64,000 nucleotides of DNA from Tannerellaceae bacterium (GCA_031259845.1 JAIRKZ010000013.1:1-64000), one strand, 5' to 3'. Positions 10,217-22,345 are shown, numbered from the stretch's first letter. The notes: generated from the sequence alone by a model not told the origin. Translations and numbers: made by a program.

Positions 10217-12874
10217 ATGGATAGTTATCGTCGGCTCTTGGGTTTTTTATTTATTCTCTTTTTATTCATAATGCCGTCTTCTGTTTGTGCAGACGAAGAA
10301 AGCAGGATACTTATTATCAGTTCCTATAATCCCAATACTAAAAATATGACGCAGAATATCTCCGAGTTTCTGGATGAATATGAACGCCTGGAGGGGAAAT
10401 CGGCAATTGTAATTGAAAACATGAATTGCAAAAGTTTTTTTGGAGCGCCTGCATGGAAAGCGAAGATGGAGGATATCCTGACCAAATATACCAATGAAAA
10501 CGAACCGGAGATGATTATTATCCTTGGGCAGGAAGGCTGGTCGTCTTACCTTTCCATCGATCATAAGGATAAAAAAAAGGTTCCTGTTCTATGCGCCATG
10601 GTGAGCGCCAATGCCGTTTTGCTTCCCGATTCTGCAACCTCCCTCAGGGATTGGACGCCTGAGAGTATGGATGCCCGGACTTTGCTGGATGCACATCCCA
10701 ATGTGTCGGCCTATCTGTACTCTTATGATATTAAGAAAAACATTGAACTGATAAGAGCATTCTATCCCGAAACAAAACAGATAGCCCTTATCACCGACAA
10801 CAGCTACGGGGGCGTTGCTTTGCAGGCGCTCGTAGAGAAAGAGATGGAAGAGACGGGCAATCTGGAGCTTATCTTGTTAGACGGGCGGAAAAACAGTGTT
10901 TACAACATTCTCGATCAGCTTGAAAAGCTGCCCATGCATACGGTCATCCTCTTAGGAACGTGGGGGATAGACATGAACGAGCGCTATTACGTAGGGAATG
11001 CTACGTATGACATGATGTCTGCACGGCCGGACTTGCCGGCCTTTACGCTTTCCTTCACCGGGCTGGGGCATTGGGCGATAGGAGGATATATCCCCCGCTA
11101 CCGTACGTTTGGGAAAGACCTTGCGCAGCAAGCCATCGATTTGGAGAATGGCGAGATACAGATGAAAGATATAAAAACCACCTTATTGCCCGGCAACTAT
11201 GTTTTCGACGCGCGCAAAATCAAGGAGATGGGAATCTCGCCCCGGTTGCTGCCGGCTGGCTCCACTTTTATCAATGAAGATACAAGCCTGCTATCGCAAT
11301 ATAAATACGAGATATTGCTTGCGGTAACCTGTATCCTTCTATTGTTCCTTATTATGCTGGCCTACTTCTATTACCGTTCGAACAAACTGAAAGACCGGCT
11401 GATGGATTTACAGGCAGACAACACTATCATAATGAACAATGTGCCGGCTTCCATCGTATTTATCAAGCCCGACTATACGATAAAATGGCGTAATAACGTG
11501 GCGTTTGAATCTATTCCCGGGGCAGGCCCGGAAAACGGCCGCATAATAGACGATGGCGTATCGCCTTATTGCGCCGACGGCACAGTTATAAAAGCGATGG
11601 AGACGAGGACGCAGGCCGAAGCCATTGAGCATTGCGCTCCCGGGCAGTATATACATGTATTAGCCAATCCTATCACGGATAATAAAGGGGAGTTTCTGGG
11701 AGTCGTTGTGAAGAAAGAAGATATTACTTCGCTGAAAAAGACGGAACTCGAACTGATACAGGCAAAAGAAAAAGCCGAAGAGTCTGACCGCCTGAAATCG
11801 GCCTTCCTTGCTAATATGAGCCACGAGATACGTACGCCCCTGAACGCGATTGTGGGATTCTCAGGCCTGTTAGCTTCGACAGACAACCCGGACGAACGGG
11901 AAGAATACGTAGGGATTATCCATACAAACAACGAACTGCTGTTACAACTGATTAACGACATACTGGACTTGGCAAAGATTGAAGCCGGCACATTAGATTT
12001 CGTCTTTACAGACGTAGACGTCAACCGCCTGTTTGCCGACATAGAACAGACCTCGCGGATAAAAGCCCGGAAAACGGTGCACGTCTCGTTCGAAGATAAG
12101 GCGCCGTACTGCGTTATCCGGACGGACAAAAACCGCCTGCTGCAAGTGATAACAAACTTCTTGAACAATGCCGTTAAGTTTACAAACGAAGGAAGCATCC
12201 GCTTTGGCTATCAGATAAGAGAGAACAACCTGTATTTCTATGTAACCGATACCGGCGCAGGCATCAAAAAAGAAGAATGCAGCAAAATATTCGAACGTTT
12301 CGTTAAGCTGAACAACTTTGTACAGGGTACGGGCCTGGGGCTATCCATCTGCCAGACAATCGTAAAAAAGTTAGGCGGGGAAATAGGCGTAGAATCGGAA
12401 TACGGAAAAGGTTCCACCTTCTGGTTTACCCTGCCCAAAGAAGCGCTGGTGAGCGTGCAGGAAGAAAAAAAGAAAAGCCGCCAGGTAGTATACGTAGACA
12501 AATACAAGAAAAAAGCTACCTTGTTAATAGCAGAAGACAATGAAAGCAACTATATCCTTTTCAGCGCCATGCTTAAGGAATACAACCTGCTGTACGCCCG
12601 CGACGGAAAAGAAGCCATCGAGCTATACCACAAATATTACCCCGACCTGATTTTGATGGATATCAAAATGCCGGTAATGGACGGCTACCAGGCATTAGCC
12701 GAAATACGGAAGGAAGACAAACAAACCCCCGTAATAGCCGTTACGGCAAACGCCTTTGCCGAAGACGAGCAGCGCGTGTGCAACAGCGGGTTCAACGGAT
12801 ATATCCCCAAGCCCATCAAAGCCTCCGAGCTAAAAGCCAAAATAGCCTCCCTGTTAAGTAATAATCAGGAATGA
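10217..12874 (+). CDS. hybrid sensor histidine kinase (periplasmic ABC-substrate-binding-like sensor, PAS, HisKA, HATPase, receiver)
   Basis: signal peptide; TM near 11300; [34 protein letters not shown], receiver [17 protein letters not shown]. Confidence 0.93.
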   Translation: MDSYRRLLGFLFILFLFIMPSSVCADEESRILIISSYNPNTKNMTQNISEFLDEYERLEGKSAIVIENMNCKSFFGAPAWKAKMEDILTKYTNENEPEMIIILGQEGWSSYLSIDHKDKKKVPVLCAMVSANAVLLPDSATSLRDWTPESMDARTLLDAHPNVSAYLYSYDIKKNIELIRAFYPETKQIALITDNSYGGVALQALVEKEMEETGNLELILLDGRKNSVYNILDQLEKLPMHTVILLGTWGIDMNERYYVGNATYDMMSARPDLPAFTLSFTGLGHWAIGGYIPRYRTFGKDLAQQAIDLENGEIQMKDIKTTLLPGNYVFDARKIKEMGISPRLLPAGSTFINEDTSLLSQYKYEILLAVTCILLLFLIMLAYFYYRSNKLKDRLMDLQADNTIIMNNVPASIVFIKPDYTIKWRNNVAFESIPGAGPENGRIIDDGVSPYCADGTVIKAMETRTQAEAIEHCAPGQYIHVLANPITDNKGEFLGVVVKKEDITSLKKTELELIQAKEKAEESDRLKSAFLANMSHEIRTPLNAIVGFSGLLASTDNPDEREEYVGIIHTNNELLLQLINDILDLAKIEAGTLDFVFTDVDVNRLFADIEQTSRIKARKTVHVSFEDKAPYCVIRTDKNRLLQVITNFLNNAVKFTNEGSIRFGYQIRENNLYFYVTDTGAGIKKEECSKIFERFVKLNNFVQGTGLGLSICQTIVKKLGGEIGVESEYGKGSTFWFTLPKEALVSVQEEKKKSRQVVYVDKYKKKATLLIAEDNESNYILFSAMLKEYNLLYARDGKEAIELYHKYYPDLILMDIKMPVMDGYQALAEIRKEDKQTPVIAVTANAFAEDEQRVCNSGFNGYIPKPIKASELKAKIASLLSNNQE

Positions 12875-12913
12875 GCCGGTAGAGGAAGACTCATTCGAAG
12901 ATAAATTTCTATC

Positions 12914-14089
12914 TCAATATATCCAAGTCCATTTATGCCAGATGTGTTCTAATGGACCTTGTTTGTGTTTTGCCAACCGCCATTTGCTGAATTTTACCTG
13001 TAAGAAAAAGATGAAAAATCCGATCAGTAAACTTATTGTATATCCACAGTAAGGGGCAAGGTAAAGACCGACGGGAAAATAAATGAATGCTCCTGTTATG
13101 GATTGAGACACATAGTTGGTAAGGCTCATTTTTCCATAAAATCGTAGACAGGCAACAGCATTACTGAATTTCTCATGTTGGTAAAGCAAGACGAATGAAG
13201 CGATTAATACCAACGAGAATGCCAACTTCTGCCACATATCAAACACGGTTCCCACCGTTTGCCGTATGATTTTATCATTTTCCATAATCAGCTCTTTCAG
13301 CGTATATAAGGGAGCAAAAGCTATTGCAGAGATAATCAATATTTTCACCCAGGAACGGAGATTTTTTTCATTCGCAATAAAAAGCTGTTTTCTCCCGATG
13401 AAAGCGCCTAAAAGGAATAATCCTGCCGTTTGAAAGAAACGTCCAGCATTTACCGCCCATAGCAAACTGGCTTTTTGCCCCAAAGTAATATTGCCTAAAA
13501 AGAAATCCTCATAGTTGCCGGATTTTGTGTATTCTGCCACTTCCGCATACATCTCGCCTACTTTCAGGTCGGGTAATCGATGTGCCGGATCTGTCAAATT
13601 AGCTATGTAATGATACCACTCAACAGGCTGTAACAGGAAGATAACCGCAGTTATGAAAATAGCTTTATCGCCCCGGTTTCGGGTTAAAAACAGTATGATC
13701 CCTACTGCGACAAATAGCAATAATACATCTCCGGCAGGAAAAAAGGCGGCATTTAATGCGGCAAACACAGCCAACAGCGCCAAACGCCACAGGAAACGAT
13801 AGCCGAAGTCTTTGCCTTGCCTTCTCTGATTGTCGCTTTGAATGTAAAAAGTAAATCCGAACAGAAGTGCGAATATGGCGTAAGCCTTCCCGGCAAATAA
13901 AGTAAAAACAACGTTCAATACTCCCTGATCCAGCGCATTCAGCCAGTTTGGAGAGTCGGTTGGATAGACAGGGAAAATAAAATGTTCCAAACTATGCACC
14001 AAAAGAATAGCCATTACAGCAAAACCCCGTAAGGCGTCTACCATCTCTATACGAGGATTTTTATTGACAGATTGTTCCATAAAATTCAA
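12914..14089 (-). CDS. DUF418 domain-containing membrane protein
   Basis: RIEMVDALRGFAVMAILLVH start and C-terminal YGKMSLTNYVSQS motif. Confidence 0.85.
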   Translation of the reverse strand: MNFMEQSVNKNPRIEMVDALRGFAVMAILLVHSLEHFIFPVYPTDSPNWLNALDQGVLNVVFTLFAGKAYAIFALLFGFTFYIQSDNQRRQGKDFGYRFLWRLALLAVFAALNAAFFPAGDVLLLFVAVGIILFLTRNRGDKAIFITAVIFLLQPVEWYHYIANLTDPAHRLPDLKVGEMYAEVAEYTKSGNYEDFFLGNITLGQKASLLWAVNAGRFFQTAGLFLLGAFIGRKQLFIANEKNLRSWVKILIISAIAFAPLYTLKELIMENDKIIRQTVGTVFDMWQKLAFSLVLIASFVLLYQHEKFSNAVACLRFYGKMSLTNYVSQSITGAFIYFPVGLYLAPYCGYTISLLIGFFIFFLQVKFSKWRLAKHKQGPLEHIWHKWTWIY

Positions 14090-14388
14090 TTCATCGGTAA
14101 ATTCTTAGCCTGCGCTATCAAATACTCCTCAACAGTCAATTTCTGAGCATTAGTCGCCTTACTTTTCAATGCATATTTTTCGATAAGCTCCTTCAGGTAT
14201 TTAGGCGGCAGATGCAGATATGCCGAAAAATCCTCATAGTAACTTAGACCGAAGCCGATCATCATTCCGTCTTCCTCGTCTAACAGTTCGTATTCATAAT
14301 CTATCCAACCGCGTTTTCGGAAGGAAGTAAACAGTTCCCGAAGTTCATCTGTTGTCAGATGGCTCATATCATAAAACACCTCTGCCAT
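14086..14388 (-). CDS. hypothetical protein (internal start MAEVFYDM preferred)
   Basis: overlaps the downstream gene by 4 nt; no shadow frame better. Confidence 0.55.
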   Translation of the reverse strand: MAEVFYDMSHLTTDELRELFTSFRKRGWIDYEYELLDEEDGMMIGFGLSYYEDFSAYLHLPPKYLKELIEKYALKSKATNAQKLTVEEYLIAQAKNLPMN

Positions 14389-14540
14389 ATTTTGAAAGTT
14401 TGCCGTAAAGATAAACATAAAAAGGGTTGCCTGTTTCACGGCAATCGGTCAGACTCGGCGGAAAATATTTATCTCCTTGGCGTTTTAAGATATAATGTAT
14501 ACTTTTACGGCGTATTTATTCACTTTAAAATCATTATATT

Positions 14541-14894
14541 ATGAGCGTTTATATTGAATTTCAGACAATCCATCCTTTTTTCAACGATCCATTTGTTGCG
14601 GGGATGGAATGGGATTTTCCATTTTTACCACGAATAGGAGAAAGCGTTAATCCCTGGATATGGATTAAAGCGCAAGAGATAAAAATGTCGGCTTTGGAAA
14701 GCTATTTGACAGAAGAGGGTAAGAAAAGCCTTGAAAAAAACAGTGGCGATTTAGAAGACTGGCTGTATGAAGTCGGCATAGAGGGAAGTTATGTTAAAGA
14801 TATTGCTTATTACAGGAATGTGAGCCATGCGCCCAAAAAAGGAAATGGCGATTTTTACATAATCATCTATTTGGGCGATCCTTATGAGAGATAG
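14541..14894 (+). CDS. hypothetical protein
   Basis: 117-aa ORF with normal composition after an AT-rich leader. Confidence 0.55.
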   Translation: MSVYIEFQTIHPFFNDPFVAGMEWDFPFLPRIGESVNPWIWIKAQEIKMSALESYLTEEGKKSLEKNSGDLEDWLYEVGIEGSYVKDIAYYRNVSHAPKKGNGDFYIIIYLGDPYER

Positions 14895-15097
14895 GCGGAT
14901 ATGGCAGAAAATACTTTTCAAAGGGGATTTTTGAAGGGATCGGCGCATATTAGCGTTTCTCCTGGAGGAAAGCGCGGTGTTAGATACGGAAGGAAATTAC
15001 ATCGAACTGTAATAATGGCAATTTTGTCTTTGAAATCCAATACATTATTTCTAAATAAGCTGTATATTTGAGGGAACTTAATTAAAAAGATAAAAGT

Positions 15098-16555
15098 ATG
15101 TCGGTAGAAATTAAAAAACTTACACCAAATCATGTATGGGGTTATTTCTATGAGTTAACGCAGATTCCGCGCCCTACCGGGCACATGGATGCCGTTACCC
15201 GCTTCGTGGCGGAGTTTGGGAAAGGATTAGGGCTTGAAACGCTGCGGGATGAGGCGGGCAACGTGCTCATCCGCAAGCCGGGCTCTCCCGGTATGGAGAA
15301 CCATAAAACCATCATACTGCAATCCCACCTGGATATGGTTCCGCAGAAAAACGCTGCCGTAGAACATGATTTCCTTACAGACCCTATTGACGCTTATATA
15401 GAAGGCGAATGGGTTACGGCAAAAGACACTACATTAGGCGCCGACAATGGTATCGGAGCGGCGCTGGCAATGGCCGTGCTGGCCGATGATACATTAAGGC
15501 ACGGCCCGGTGGAAGCCCTTTTCACCGTGGATGAAGAAGTGGGGATGGACGGCGCTTTCGGATTAAGGCCGGGCTTCCTGAAAGGGCGGACGCTCATTAA
15601 CTGCGATTCGGAAGGAGAAGGCGAGTTATTTGTGGGCTGCGCCGGCGGAGCCGATTTGAATATCTCTTTCCAGTATGAAACAGACGACGCCGACGTACCG
15701 GAAGGCGACGTAGCCGTAAAAATAAGCCTTACCGGTTTGAAAGGCGGGCACTCCGGCCTTGATATTGATTTGGGGCGGGGCAATGCCAATAAACTGATGT
15801 TCCGTTTCCTCAAGGAAGCTGTTGCCGAGTGCGGCGCCCGCTTGTCATCCGTACAGGGCGGCTCGTTGAGGAACGCTATCCCGCGCGAAGCCTTTGCCGT
15901 AATCACCATCCCGGGCGAAAATGCAGAGATGTTATGGGAAATGATTTCTGACTACCAGGACTTATACCGCGCCGAATACGAAGGTATCGAAACGGACATC
16001 CGCTTTGCAGCCGAAAAAGTAGAATTGCCCGGAACGTTGATTCCCGAACAGATACAAGACGACCTGATTAATGCCGTGGAAGGCTGTCCGAACGGCGTGT
16101 TTACCATGCTCCGCGATTTCCCGGGCACGGTGGAATCGTCGTCAAACCTCGCCGTGGTGGTTTCCGGAAAAGGATTGATAGAGGCAAAGATATTGGTAAG
16201 GAGTTCCTCCGAAAGCCGGAAAACGTATCTATGCTCCTGCCTCGAAAGCGTATTTGCCCTGGCGGGGGCGAAAGTAGAATACGGCAGCTCCTATAACGGT
16301 TGGCAGCCAGACGTCAACTCCCCCATCTTGAAACGCATGCTCGAAACCTACGAAAGCCTGTACAACCGGAAACCCGCGGTAAAAGTAATGCACGCCGGCC
16401 TGGAATGTGGTATCATACAGGGAATCTACCCCGATATGGACATGATATCAATAGGCCCCGATTTACGCTTCCCCCATTCGCCGGACGAAAAAGTAAACAT
16501 CCCTTCGGTAGAAAGGGTATGGAACTTTATAAAGGCCACGCTCGAAGAAATATGA
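15098..16555 (+). CDS. pepD: aminoacyl-histidine dipeptidase (PepD)
   Basis: LQSHLDMVPQKN, DNGIGAALAMA, FTVDEEVGMDGAFGL, GLKGGHSGLDI M20-family motifs. Confidence 0.95.
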   Translation: MSVEIKKLTPNHVWGYFYELTQIPRPTGHMDAVTRFVAEFGKGLGLETLRDEAGNVLIRKPGSPGMENHKTIILQSHLDMVPQKNAAVEHDFLTDPIDAYIEGEWVTAKDTTLGADNGIGAALAMAVLADDTLRHGPVEALFTVDEEVGMDGAFGLRPGFLKGRTLINCDSEGEGELFVGCAGGADLNISFQYETDDADVPEGDVAVKISLTGLKGGHSGLDIDLGRGNANKLMFRFLKEAVAECGARLSSVQGGSLRNAIPREAFAVITIPGENAEMLWEMISDYQDLYRAEYEGIETDIRFAAEKVELPGTLIPEQIQDDLINAVEGCPNGVFTMLRDFPGTVESSSNLAVVVSGKGLIEAKILVRSSSESRKTYLCSCLESVFALAGAKVEYGSSYNGWQPDVNSPILKRMLETYESLYNRKPAVKVMHAGLECGIIQGIYPDMDMISIGPDLRFPHSPDEKVNIPSVERVWNFIKATLEEI

Positions 16556-16579
16556 TGTGACCCCTCCCGGTTACAAACC

Positions 16580-16614
16580 AAAAGAGGACGCCTGGCTACG
16601 GACGCCCTCTTTTT
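16580..16614 (+). terminator. probable rho-independent terminator after pepD
   Basis: AAAAGAGGACGCC...GGACGCCCTCTTTTT hairpin with T-run. Confidence 0.65.
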
Positions 16615-16716
16615 AGTTATATACCTGTTGACTGTCTGCCTGAAATTCAACCGTTTCTGCCCGGAAGATACTTATTGCATTAAAAAGCAAGGCCGTATAG
16701 CTAAAAAAACCGCAAA

Positions 16717-16947
16717 TTTCCGCGCGGAAACAGACGATTTCCGTTGGGAAAGGGAATAGTTCCGTGCGGAAACGGGCCATTTCCGCGCAGAAACAGACGG
16801 TTTCCGCCGGGAAACGGAGGAATTCCGTGCGGAAACGGACGGTTTCCGCGCAGAAACAGACGGTTTCCGCCGGGAAAGGGAGGAATTCCGTGCGGAAACA
16901 GGCCATTTCCGTCAGGCTTCGGGCGCTCTCCGCACAGCTTTTCCCGG
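16717..16947. repeat. array A: 11 tandem 21-bp units with palindromic TTCCGCGCGGAA-type core
   Basis: units read directly: tttccgcgcggaaacagacga / tttccgttgggaaagggaata / gttccgtgcggaaacgggcca / tttccgcgcagaaacagacgg / tttccgccgggaaacggagga / attccgtgcggaaacggacgg / tttccgcgcagaaacagacgg / tttccgccgggaaagggagga / attccgtgcggaaacaggcca, then 2 degenerate units. Confidence 0.95.
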
Positions 16948-17027
16948 CAATCATACCTCCTTCCTCAATGTCTCAGGGAAAGAAACTGTTTAACTGAAAA
17001 AACTTTACACAAAAATATCGTATTCTG

Positions 17028-17058
17028 TTTGGAGCTTACAAAAAAGAGTGTATATTTG
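17028..17058 (+). promoter_or_regulatory. Bacteroidales-type promoter for the leu operon
   Basis: TTTG (17028-17031), 19-nt spacer, TATATTTG (17051-17058). Confidence 0.8.
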
Positions 17059-17082
17059 CGCCGTATAAAAAAATACACTACA

Positions 17083-17154
17083 ATGATACAAAACATAACA
17101 GGCAGTCTTATTCTTTCCATTATTATTCTACTCTGGGAGCAGGATGGGAAGTGA
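17083..17154 (+). CDS. putative leu leader peptide MIQNITGSLILSIIILLWEQDGK
   Basis: 23 codons beginning about 25 nt after the promoter -7 box; 4 Leu and 6 Ile, clustered as LILSIIILL; followed by antiterminator/terminator. Confidence 0.75.
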   Translation: MIQNITGSLILSIIILLWEQDGK

Positions 17155-17192
17155 GACCGTTGTGTTGTGTAAACAATAAAGAATAGACGAAG

Positions 17193-17228
17193 AGCCTCTC
17201 TCACTTCCTGGTGAGAGGGGCTTTTTTT
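17193..17228 (+). terminator. attenuator terminator upstream of leuA
   Basis: AGCCTCTCTCAC-TTCCTG-GTGAGAGGGGCT followed by TTTTTT; GGAAGTGAGA at 17147-17156 is complementary to TCTCACTTCC at 17199-17208. Confidence 0.85.
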
Positions 17229-17266
17229 ATGAAGATACAGCAACAACAAAATAATAAAGAAAAGAA

Positions 17267-18766
17267 ATGGCAGACAGATTGTTTATTTTTGACACCACCC
17301 TGAGGGACGGCGAACAGGTGCCGGGATGTCAGCTGAATAGCGTTGAAAAGATAGAAGTAGCCAAGGCGCTTGAAGGCTTGGGCGTGGATGTGATTGAAGC
17401 CGGCTTCCCCGTATCAAGCCCGGGAGACTTCAACAGCGTGGTTGAGATTTCAAAGGCGGTTACCTGGCCCGTCATCTGTGCGTTGACGCGCGCCGTAGAA
17501 AAAGATATCGAAGTGGCCGCCGAAGCGCTCAGGTATGCCAAAAAAGGGCGTATCCATACAGGTATCGGCGTGTCTGACTATCATATCAGGTATAAATTCA
17601 ACGCCACGCAGGACGAGATACTCGAACGCGCGATAGCCTGTGTGAAATATGCCAAACGGTTTGTGGAAGACGTAGAGTTTTACGCCGAAGATGCAGGCCG
17701 CGCCGACAATGCTTATCTGGCAAAAGTGATTGAAGCCGTCATCAAGGCCGGAGCCACCGTAGTGAACATACCCGACACCACAGGCTATTGCCTCCCCGGT
17801 CAATACGGGGAGAAAATCAATTATCTGGTAGAGAACGTAACGAATATCCACAAAGCCGTCATCTCCACCCATTGCCATAACGACCTGGGGATGGCTACCG
17901 CCAATACCATCCAGGGCGTATTAAACGGCGCCCGGCAGGTAGAAGTAACCATCAACGGCGTCGGCGAAAGGGCCGGGAACACATCGCTGGAAGAAGTAGC
18001 CATGATTTTCAAAAGCCATAAAAGCGCCGGTATCGTAACAAATATCAATAGCCGGAAGATATACGGCGTAAGCCGGATGGTGTCCAGCCTGATGAATATG
18101 CCGGTTCAGCCCAATAAGGCCATCGTGGGGCGTAACGCCTTCGCCCATTCTTCGGGTATCCACCAGGACGGCGTGCTGAAAAATCGCGAAAGCTACGAAA
18201 TCATCGATCCGAAAGACGTAGGCGTGGACGACAATACGATTGTATTGACCGCCCGTAGCGGACGGGCCGCCTTAAAACACCGCCTGCACATCCTGGGCGT
18301 AGATTTGGAACAGGAGAAGCTGGATAAAGTATATACCGGGTTTCTGAAACTGGCCGACCGCAAAAAAGATATTAATGACGACGACGTATTGATGCTCGCA
18401 GGGAAAGACCGCACCGAAACGCATCGCATCAAATTAGAGCATTTACAGGTAACCAGCGGCATCGGCCTGCAGTCTATGGCAAGCGTCTGCCTCAACCTCT
18501 CCGGCGTAAGGCGCTGTGAAGCCGCCGCCGGCAACGGCCCGGTAGACGCAGGTATTAAAGCCGTAAAGAAAGCCATCAGCAACAGCGATATGACGATACA
18601 GGAATTTCTGATTCAAGCGCTCAGCAAAGGCAGCGACGATACCGGGAAAGTACATATACAGGTAGAGTACAAAGGCAATATGTATTACGGCTTTTCGGCC
18701 AATACCGACATTATAGCCGCCTCCGTAGAAGCGTTTGTAGATGCGATAAATAAATTTATTGTGTAA
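17267..18766 (+). CDS. leuA: 2-isopropylmalate synthase
   Basis: [47 protein letters not shown]-terminal regulatory domain. Confidence 0.96.
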   Translation: MADRLFIFDTTLRDGEQVPGCQLNSVEKIEVAKALEGLGVDVIEAGFPVSSPGDFNSVVEISKAVTWPVICALTRAVEKDIEVAAEALRYAKKGRIHTGIGVSDYHIRYKFNATQDEILERAIACVKYAKRFVEDVEFYAEDAGRADNAYLAKVIEAVIKAGATVVNIPDTTGYCLPGQYGEKINYLVENVTNIHKAVISTHCHNDLGMATANTIQGVLNGARQVEVTINGVGERAGNTSLEEVAMIFKSHKSAGIVTNINSRKIYGVSRMVSSLMNMPVQPNKAIVGRNAFAHSSGIHQDGVLKNRESYEIIDPKDVGVDDNTIVLTARSGRAALKHRLHILGVDLEQEKLDKVYTGFLKLADRKKDINDDDVLMLAGKDRTETHRIKLEHLQVTSGIGLQSMASVCLNLSGVRRCEAAAGNGPVDAGIKAVKKAISNSDMTIQEFLIQALSKGSDDTGKVHIQVEYKGNMYYGFSANTDIIAASVEAFVDAINKFIV

Positions 18767-18812
18767 GCAGTACAGGCCGTAAGGTATAACCCATAAATTA
18801 ATAAGTAAGAAA

Positions 18813-20213
18813 ATGAAGACGTTATTTGATAAAATCTGGGAAAAACATATTGTAGATACGTTGCCCGACGGTACAACCCAGCTCTATATAGACCGCCTCT
18901 ATTGCCACGAAGTAACCAGCCCGCAAGCTTTCGCCGGGCTGAAAGAGAGGGGGCTGAAGCCTTTCCGCCCGGAAAGAGTTACCTGTATCCCCGATCATAA
19001 TATCCCTACATTAAATCAAGACAGGCCGATAGAAGACCCTGTCTCCAAAAAACAGGTTGATACCCTGGAACAGCATGCAAAAGATTTCGGCTTAACGTAT
19101 TATGGGTTGCTACATCCCAGGAACGGTATCATCCATGTAGCAGGGCCGGAAAACGGACTTACCCAGCCGGGCATGACATTGGTATGCGGCGACTCGCACA
19201 CCTCTACGCATGGCGCTTTGGGAGCGATTGCCTTTGGTATCGGAACCAGCGAAGTAGAGATGACCCTTGCCACGCAATGCCTTATGCAACGGAAGCCCAA
19301 AACCATGCGTATTACGATTGACGGAAACCGGAAACCGGGCGTAACGGCTAAGGATATGGCGCTTTATATCATACGCAAGATGACCACCGGAGGGGCTACC
19401 GGGTATTTCGTAGAGTATGCAGGAGAGGCAATCCGCCATACCACGATGGAAGACCGCCTTACCATCTGCAATCTTTCCATAGAAATGGGCGCCAGGGGTG
19501 GAATGATTGCCCCAGACCGGGTAACGGTTGACTACCTGAAAGGCCGTGAGTTTACGCCCCGCGGAGAGGCCTGGGAGAGGGCGGTTGCCTGCTGGGAAAC
19601 GTTGCATAGCGACCACGATGCGGTATTCGACAAAGAAGTAGTATTCCATGCCGGGGATATTGAGCCAATGATAACATACGGCACCAATCCGGGCATGGGA
19701 TTAGGTATCCGCGAACAAATCCCCACCCTTGAAAGCATAGATGAAACAGGCCGTACATCCTTCAGGAAAGCGCTCGACTATATGGGATTCCAGCCGGGAG
19801 ATACGATGGCAGGGAAGAAAATCGATTACGTATTCCTGGGAAGTTGCACCAATGGGAGGATTGAAGATTTCCGGGCATTCGCCTCCTTAGTGGAAGGAAG
19901 GAAAAAGGCCCCCCATGTAACGGCCTGGCTCGTTCCCGGCAGCTGGATGGTAGAAAAGCAGATAAGGGCGGAAGGCATCGACAGGATACTGACGGAAGCG
20001 GGCTTCCGGTTACGCCAGCCCGGTTGCTCCGCCTGTCTGGCGATGAATGACGACAAGGTTCCGCCCGGCAAGTATGCCGTATCTACTTCCAACCGTAACT
20101 TTGAAGGCCGCCAGGGTCCCGGCTCGCGAACCATCCTGGCAGGCCCGTTAGTTGCCGCCGCCGCCGCCGTAACAGGCGTTATCACCGACCCGAGAGACTT
20201 ATTGAACGAATAA
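18813..20213 (+). CDS. leuC: 3-isopropylmalate dehydratase large subunit
   Basis: aconitase-family motifs [31 protein letters not shown]. Confidence 0.97.
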   Translation: MKTLFDKIWEKHIVDTLPDGTTQLYIDRLYCHEVTSPQAFAGLKERGLKPFRPERVTCIPDHNIPTLNQDRPIEDPVSKKQVDTLEQHAKDFGLTYYGLLHPRNGIIHVAGPENGLTQPGMTLVCGDSHTSTHGALGAIAFGIGTSEVEMTLATQCLMQRKPKTMRITIDGNRKPGVTAKDMALYIIRKMTTGGATGYFVEYAGEAIRHTTMEDRLTICNLSIEMGARGGMIAPDRVTVDYLKGREFTPRGEAWERAVACWETLHSDHDAVFDKEVVFHAGDIEPMITYGTNPGMGLGIREQIPTLESIDETGRTSFRKALDYMGFQPGDTMAGKKIDYVFLGSCTNGRIEDFRAFASLVEGRKKAPHVTAWLVPGSWMVEKQIRAEGIDRILTEAGFRLRQPGCSACLAMNDDKVPPGKYAVSTSNRNFEGRQGPGSRTILAGPLVAAAAAVTGVITDPRDLLNE

Positions 20214-20240
20214 TAAACAAACGATTAATACAGCTTCCTT

Positions 20241-20831
20241 ATGAAAGAAAAATTCACCCTGCTTACATCCGCCTGCGTACCCCTTCCCTTAGAGAATGTA
20301 GATACAGACCAGATTATACCGGCCCGCTTCTTAAAAGCAACTACCAAAGAAGGTTTTGGCGATAACCTGTTTCGCGACTGGCGATATGACAAAGAGGATA
20401 CTCCCAACCCTGATTTCGTGCTGAATCAAGATACGTACAAAGGCCGGATATTGGTTGCCGGTAAAAACTTCGGCAGTGGAAGCAGCCGCGAACATGCCGC
20501 ATGGGCTATCGCCGGCTATGGTTTCAGAGCCGTAGTAAGCAGCTTCTTTGCCGATATATTTAAAAACAATTCCATGAACAACGGCCTTCTGCCGGTAGTC
20601 GTTTCGCCGGGGTTCCTGGCGGAACTATTCGCCTCATTAGAGAAAAAACCGGCAACAACCCTAACTATCGACCTTCCGAATCAAACCATCACGAACAACG
20701 AGACACATCGTACGGAATCTTTTGAAATCAACCCGTACAAGAAGAATTGCCTTGTAAACGGTTTGGATGATATTGATTATCTGTTGGCCAATAAGTCCAA
20801 AATAGAGGCATACGAAAAAGCGCAGCTATGA
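20241..20831 (+). CDS. leuD: 3-isopropylmalate dehydratase small subunit
   Basis: [29 protein letters not shown]. Confidence 0.97.
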   Translation: MKEKFTLLTSACVPLPLENVDTDQIIPARFLKATTKEGFGDNLFRDWRYDKEDTPNPDFVLNQDTYKGRILVAGKNFGSGSSREHAAWAIAGYGFRAVVSSFFADIFKNNSMNNGLLPVVVSPGFLAELFASLEKKPATTLTIDLPNQTITNNETHRTESFEINPYKKNCLVNGLDDIDYLLANKSKIEAYEKAQL

Positions 20832-22345
20832 TAGAAATAATGGATACCACCCTGCGAGACGGGGAACAGACATCAGGCGTATCATTCGCGGCGCACGAGA
20901 AACTCAGCATAGCCCAAATGCTGGTAGAACTGGGGGTAGACCGGCTTGAAATAGCTTCCGCACGCGTATCCGACGGCGAATTTGAAGGCGTCAGGAAGGT
21001 TACCGAATGGGGCAAACGCTCTAACAACCTTCACAAACTGGAAGTGTTGGGCTTTGTAGACGGAGGAGCTTCGCTTCACTGGATAGAGAAAGCCGGCTGC
21101 CGCGTTATTAATTTGCTGGCCAAAGGTTCTTACAAACATGTAGCCGAACAACTCAGGCGTAGCCCGGAACAGCATTTTGACGATATACGGAAAGAAGTAT
21201 CTTTAGCCCGGCAAATGGGGATAGACGTTAATCTCTATCTGGAAACCTGGTCGAATGGCATGATTGATTCGCCCGATTATGTATTCCGCATGATTGATAC
21301 GCTGAAAGACCTCCCCATCAGGCGATTTATGATACCGGACACGTTAGGCATCCTGAATCCGCTCAACACCTACGAATACTGCAAGCAAACAGTGGAGCGT
21401 TATCCTGATTTGCAGTTTGATTTTCATGCGCACAATGATTACGACCTGGCAGTAGCCAATGTGTTTTCCGCCGTTCGCGCCGGGATAAAAGGTATCCATA
21501 CCACCGTGAACGGGCTGGGCGAACGGGCCGGGAATGCTCCCCTTAGCAGCGTATTGGCCGTTATTAAAGACCAGTTGCATGAAAAAACAAAGCTGAAAGA
21601 AGAAAAAATCAATAAGGTAAGCCGGCTGGTTGAAAGCTTTTCCGGTATTCGCGTAGCGCCCAACCGCCCAATCGTAGGGGAATACGTCTTCACCCAATGC
21701 GCCGGCGTACATGCCGACGGCGACAAGAAAAACGGTCTTTACTACAATGACCTGCTTCCCGAACGTTTCGGCCGCGTACGCGAATATGCTTTAGGAAAAA
21801 CATCCGGGAAATCGAATATCAGCAAAAACCTGGAAGCGCTGGGCATCATTGATATGGACGACGAAACCATGAGAAAAGTAACGGAACGCATCATCGAACT
21901 GGGAGACAAAAAAGAGATGGTCACCCAGGAAGACCTTCCTTATATTATCAGCGATTTATTAAATCAGGAAACAATGGCCGACCAGAAAATCAAAATACTG
22001 AATTATTCATTATCTTTGGCGCAGGGTTTGCGTCCGGTAGCTACCTTGAAAATAGAGATTGACGGGGAAGCATACGAACAATCGGCCTCCGGAGACGGAC
22101 AATACGACGCCTTTATGCGCGCACTCCGAATGATTTATACGGATTTGGGACGCCCTTTCCCGATGCTTACCAATTATTCCGTATCAATTCCGCCAGGCGG
22201 ACGAACCGATGCATTCGTGCAAACAATCATCAGTTGGAATTTTGCGGGGATTGATTTTAAAACCCGCGGACTGGATGGCGACCAGACGGAAGCCGCCATC
22301 AAAGCAACCATTAAAATGTTGAACAGGATTGAATCCGGAAGTTAG
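20828..22345 (+). CDS. second isopropylmalate/citramalate synthase-family protein
   Basis: [43 protein letters not shown]-terminal regulatory domain; ATGA overlap with leuD. Confidence 0.88.
   Translation: MIEIMDTTLRDGEQTSGVSFAAHEKLSIAQMLVELGVDRLEIASARVSDGEFEGVRKVTEWGKRSNNLHKLEVLGFVDGGASLHWIEKAGCRVINLLAKGSYKHVAEQLRRSPEQHFDDIRKEVSLARQMGIDVNLYLETWSNGMIDSPDYVFRMIDTLKDLPIRRFMIPDTLGILNPLNTYEYCKQTVERYPDLQFDFHAHNDYDLAVANVFSAVRAGIKGIHTTVNGLGERAGNAPLSSVLAVIKDQLHEKTKLKEEKINKVSRLVESFSGIRVAPNRPIVGEYVFTQCAGVHADGDKKNGLYYNDLLPERFGRVREYALGKTSGKSNISKNLEALGIIDMDDETMRKVTERIIELGDKKEMVTQEDLPYIISDLLNQETMADQKIKILNYSLSLAQGLRPVATLKIEIDGEAYEQSASGDGQYDAFMRALRMIYTDLGRPFPMLTNYSVSIPPGGRTDAFVQTIISWNFAGIDFKTRGLDGDQTEAAIKATIKMLNRIESGS

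Noticed and set aside
11566-12198. 210-aa ORF antisense to the sensor kinase
   Set aside because: Ser/Arg-rich shadow frame over the HisKA/HATPase coding region
15394-15909. 171-aa ORF antisense to pepD
   Set aside because: Low-complexity Pro/Ser/Ala shadow ORF
16717-16947. CRISPR array interpretation for arrays A-D
   Set aside because: No alternation of constant repeat and unique spacer of 25-40 bp, spacers are themselves repeated, no cas genes in the window
16744-17154. 136-aa ORF joining array A with the leader peptide frame
   Set aside because: Open because the 21-bp period keeps all frames open; the promoter and start context at 17028-17083 favour the 23-aa leader instead
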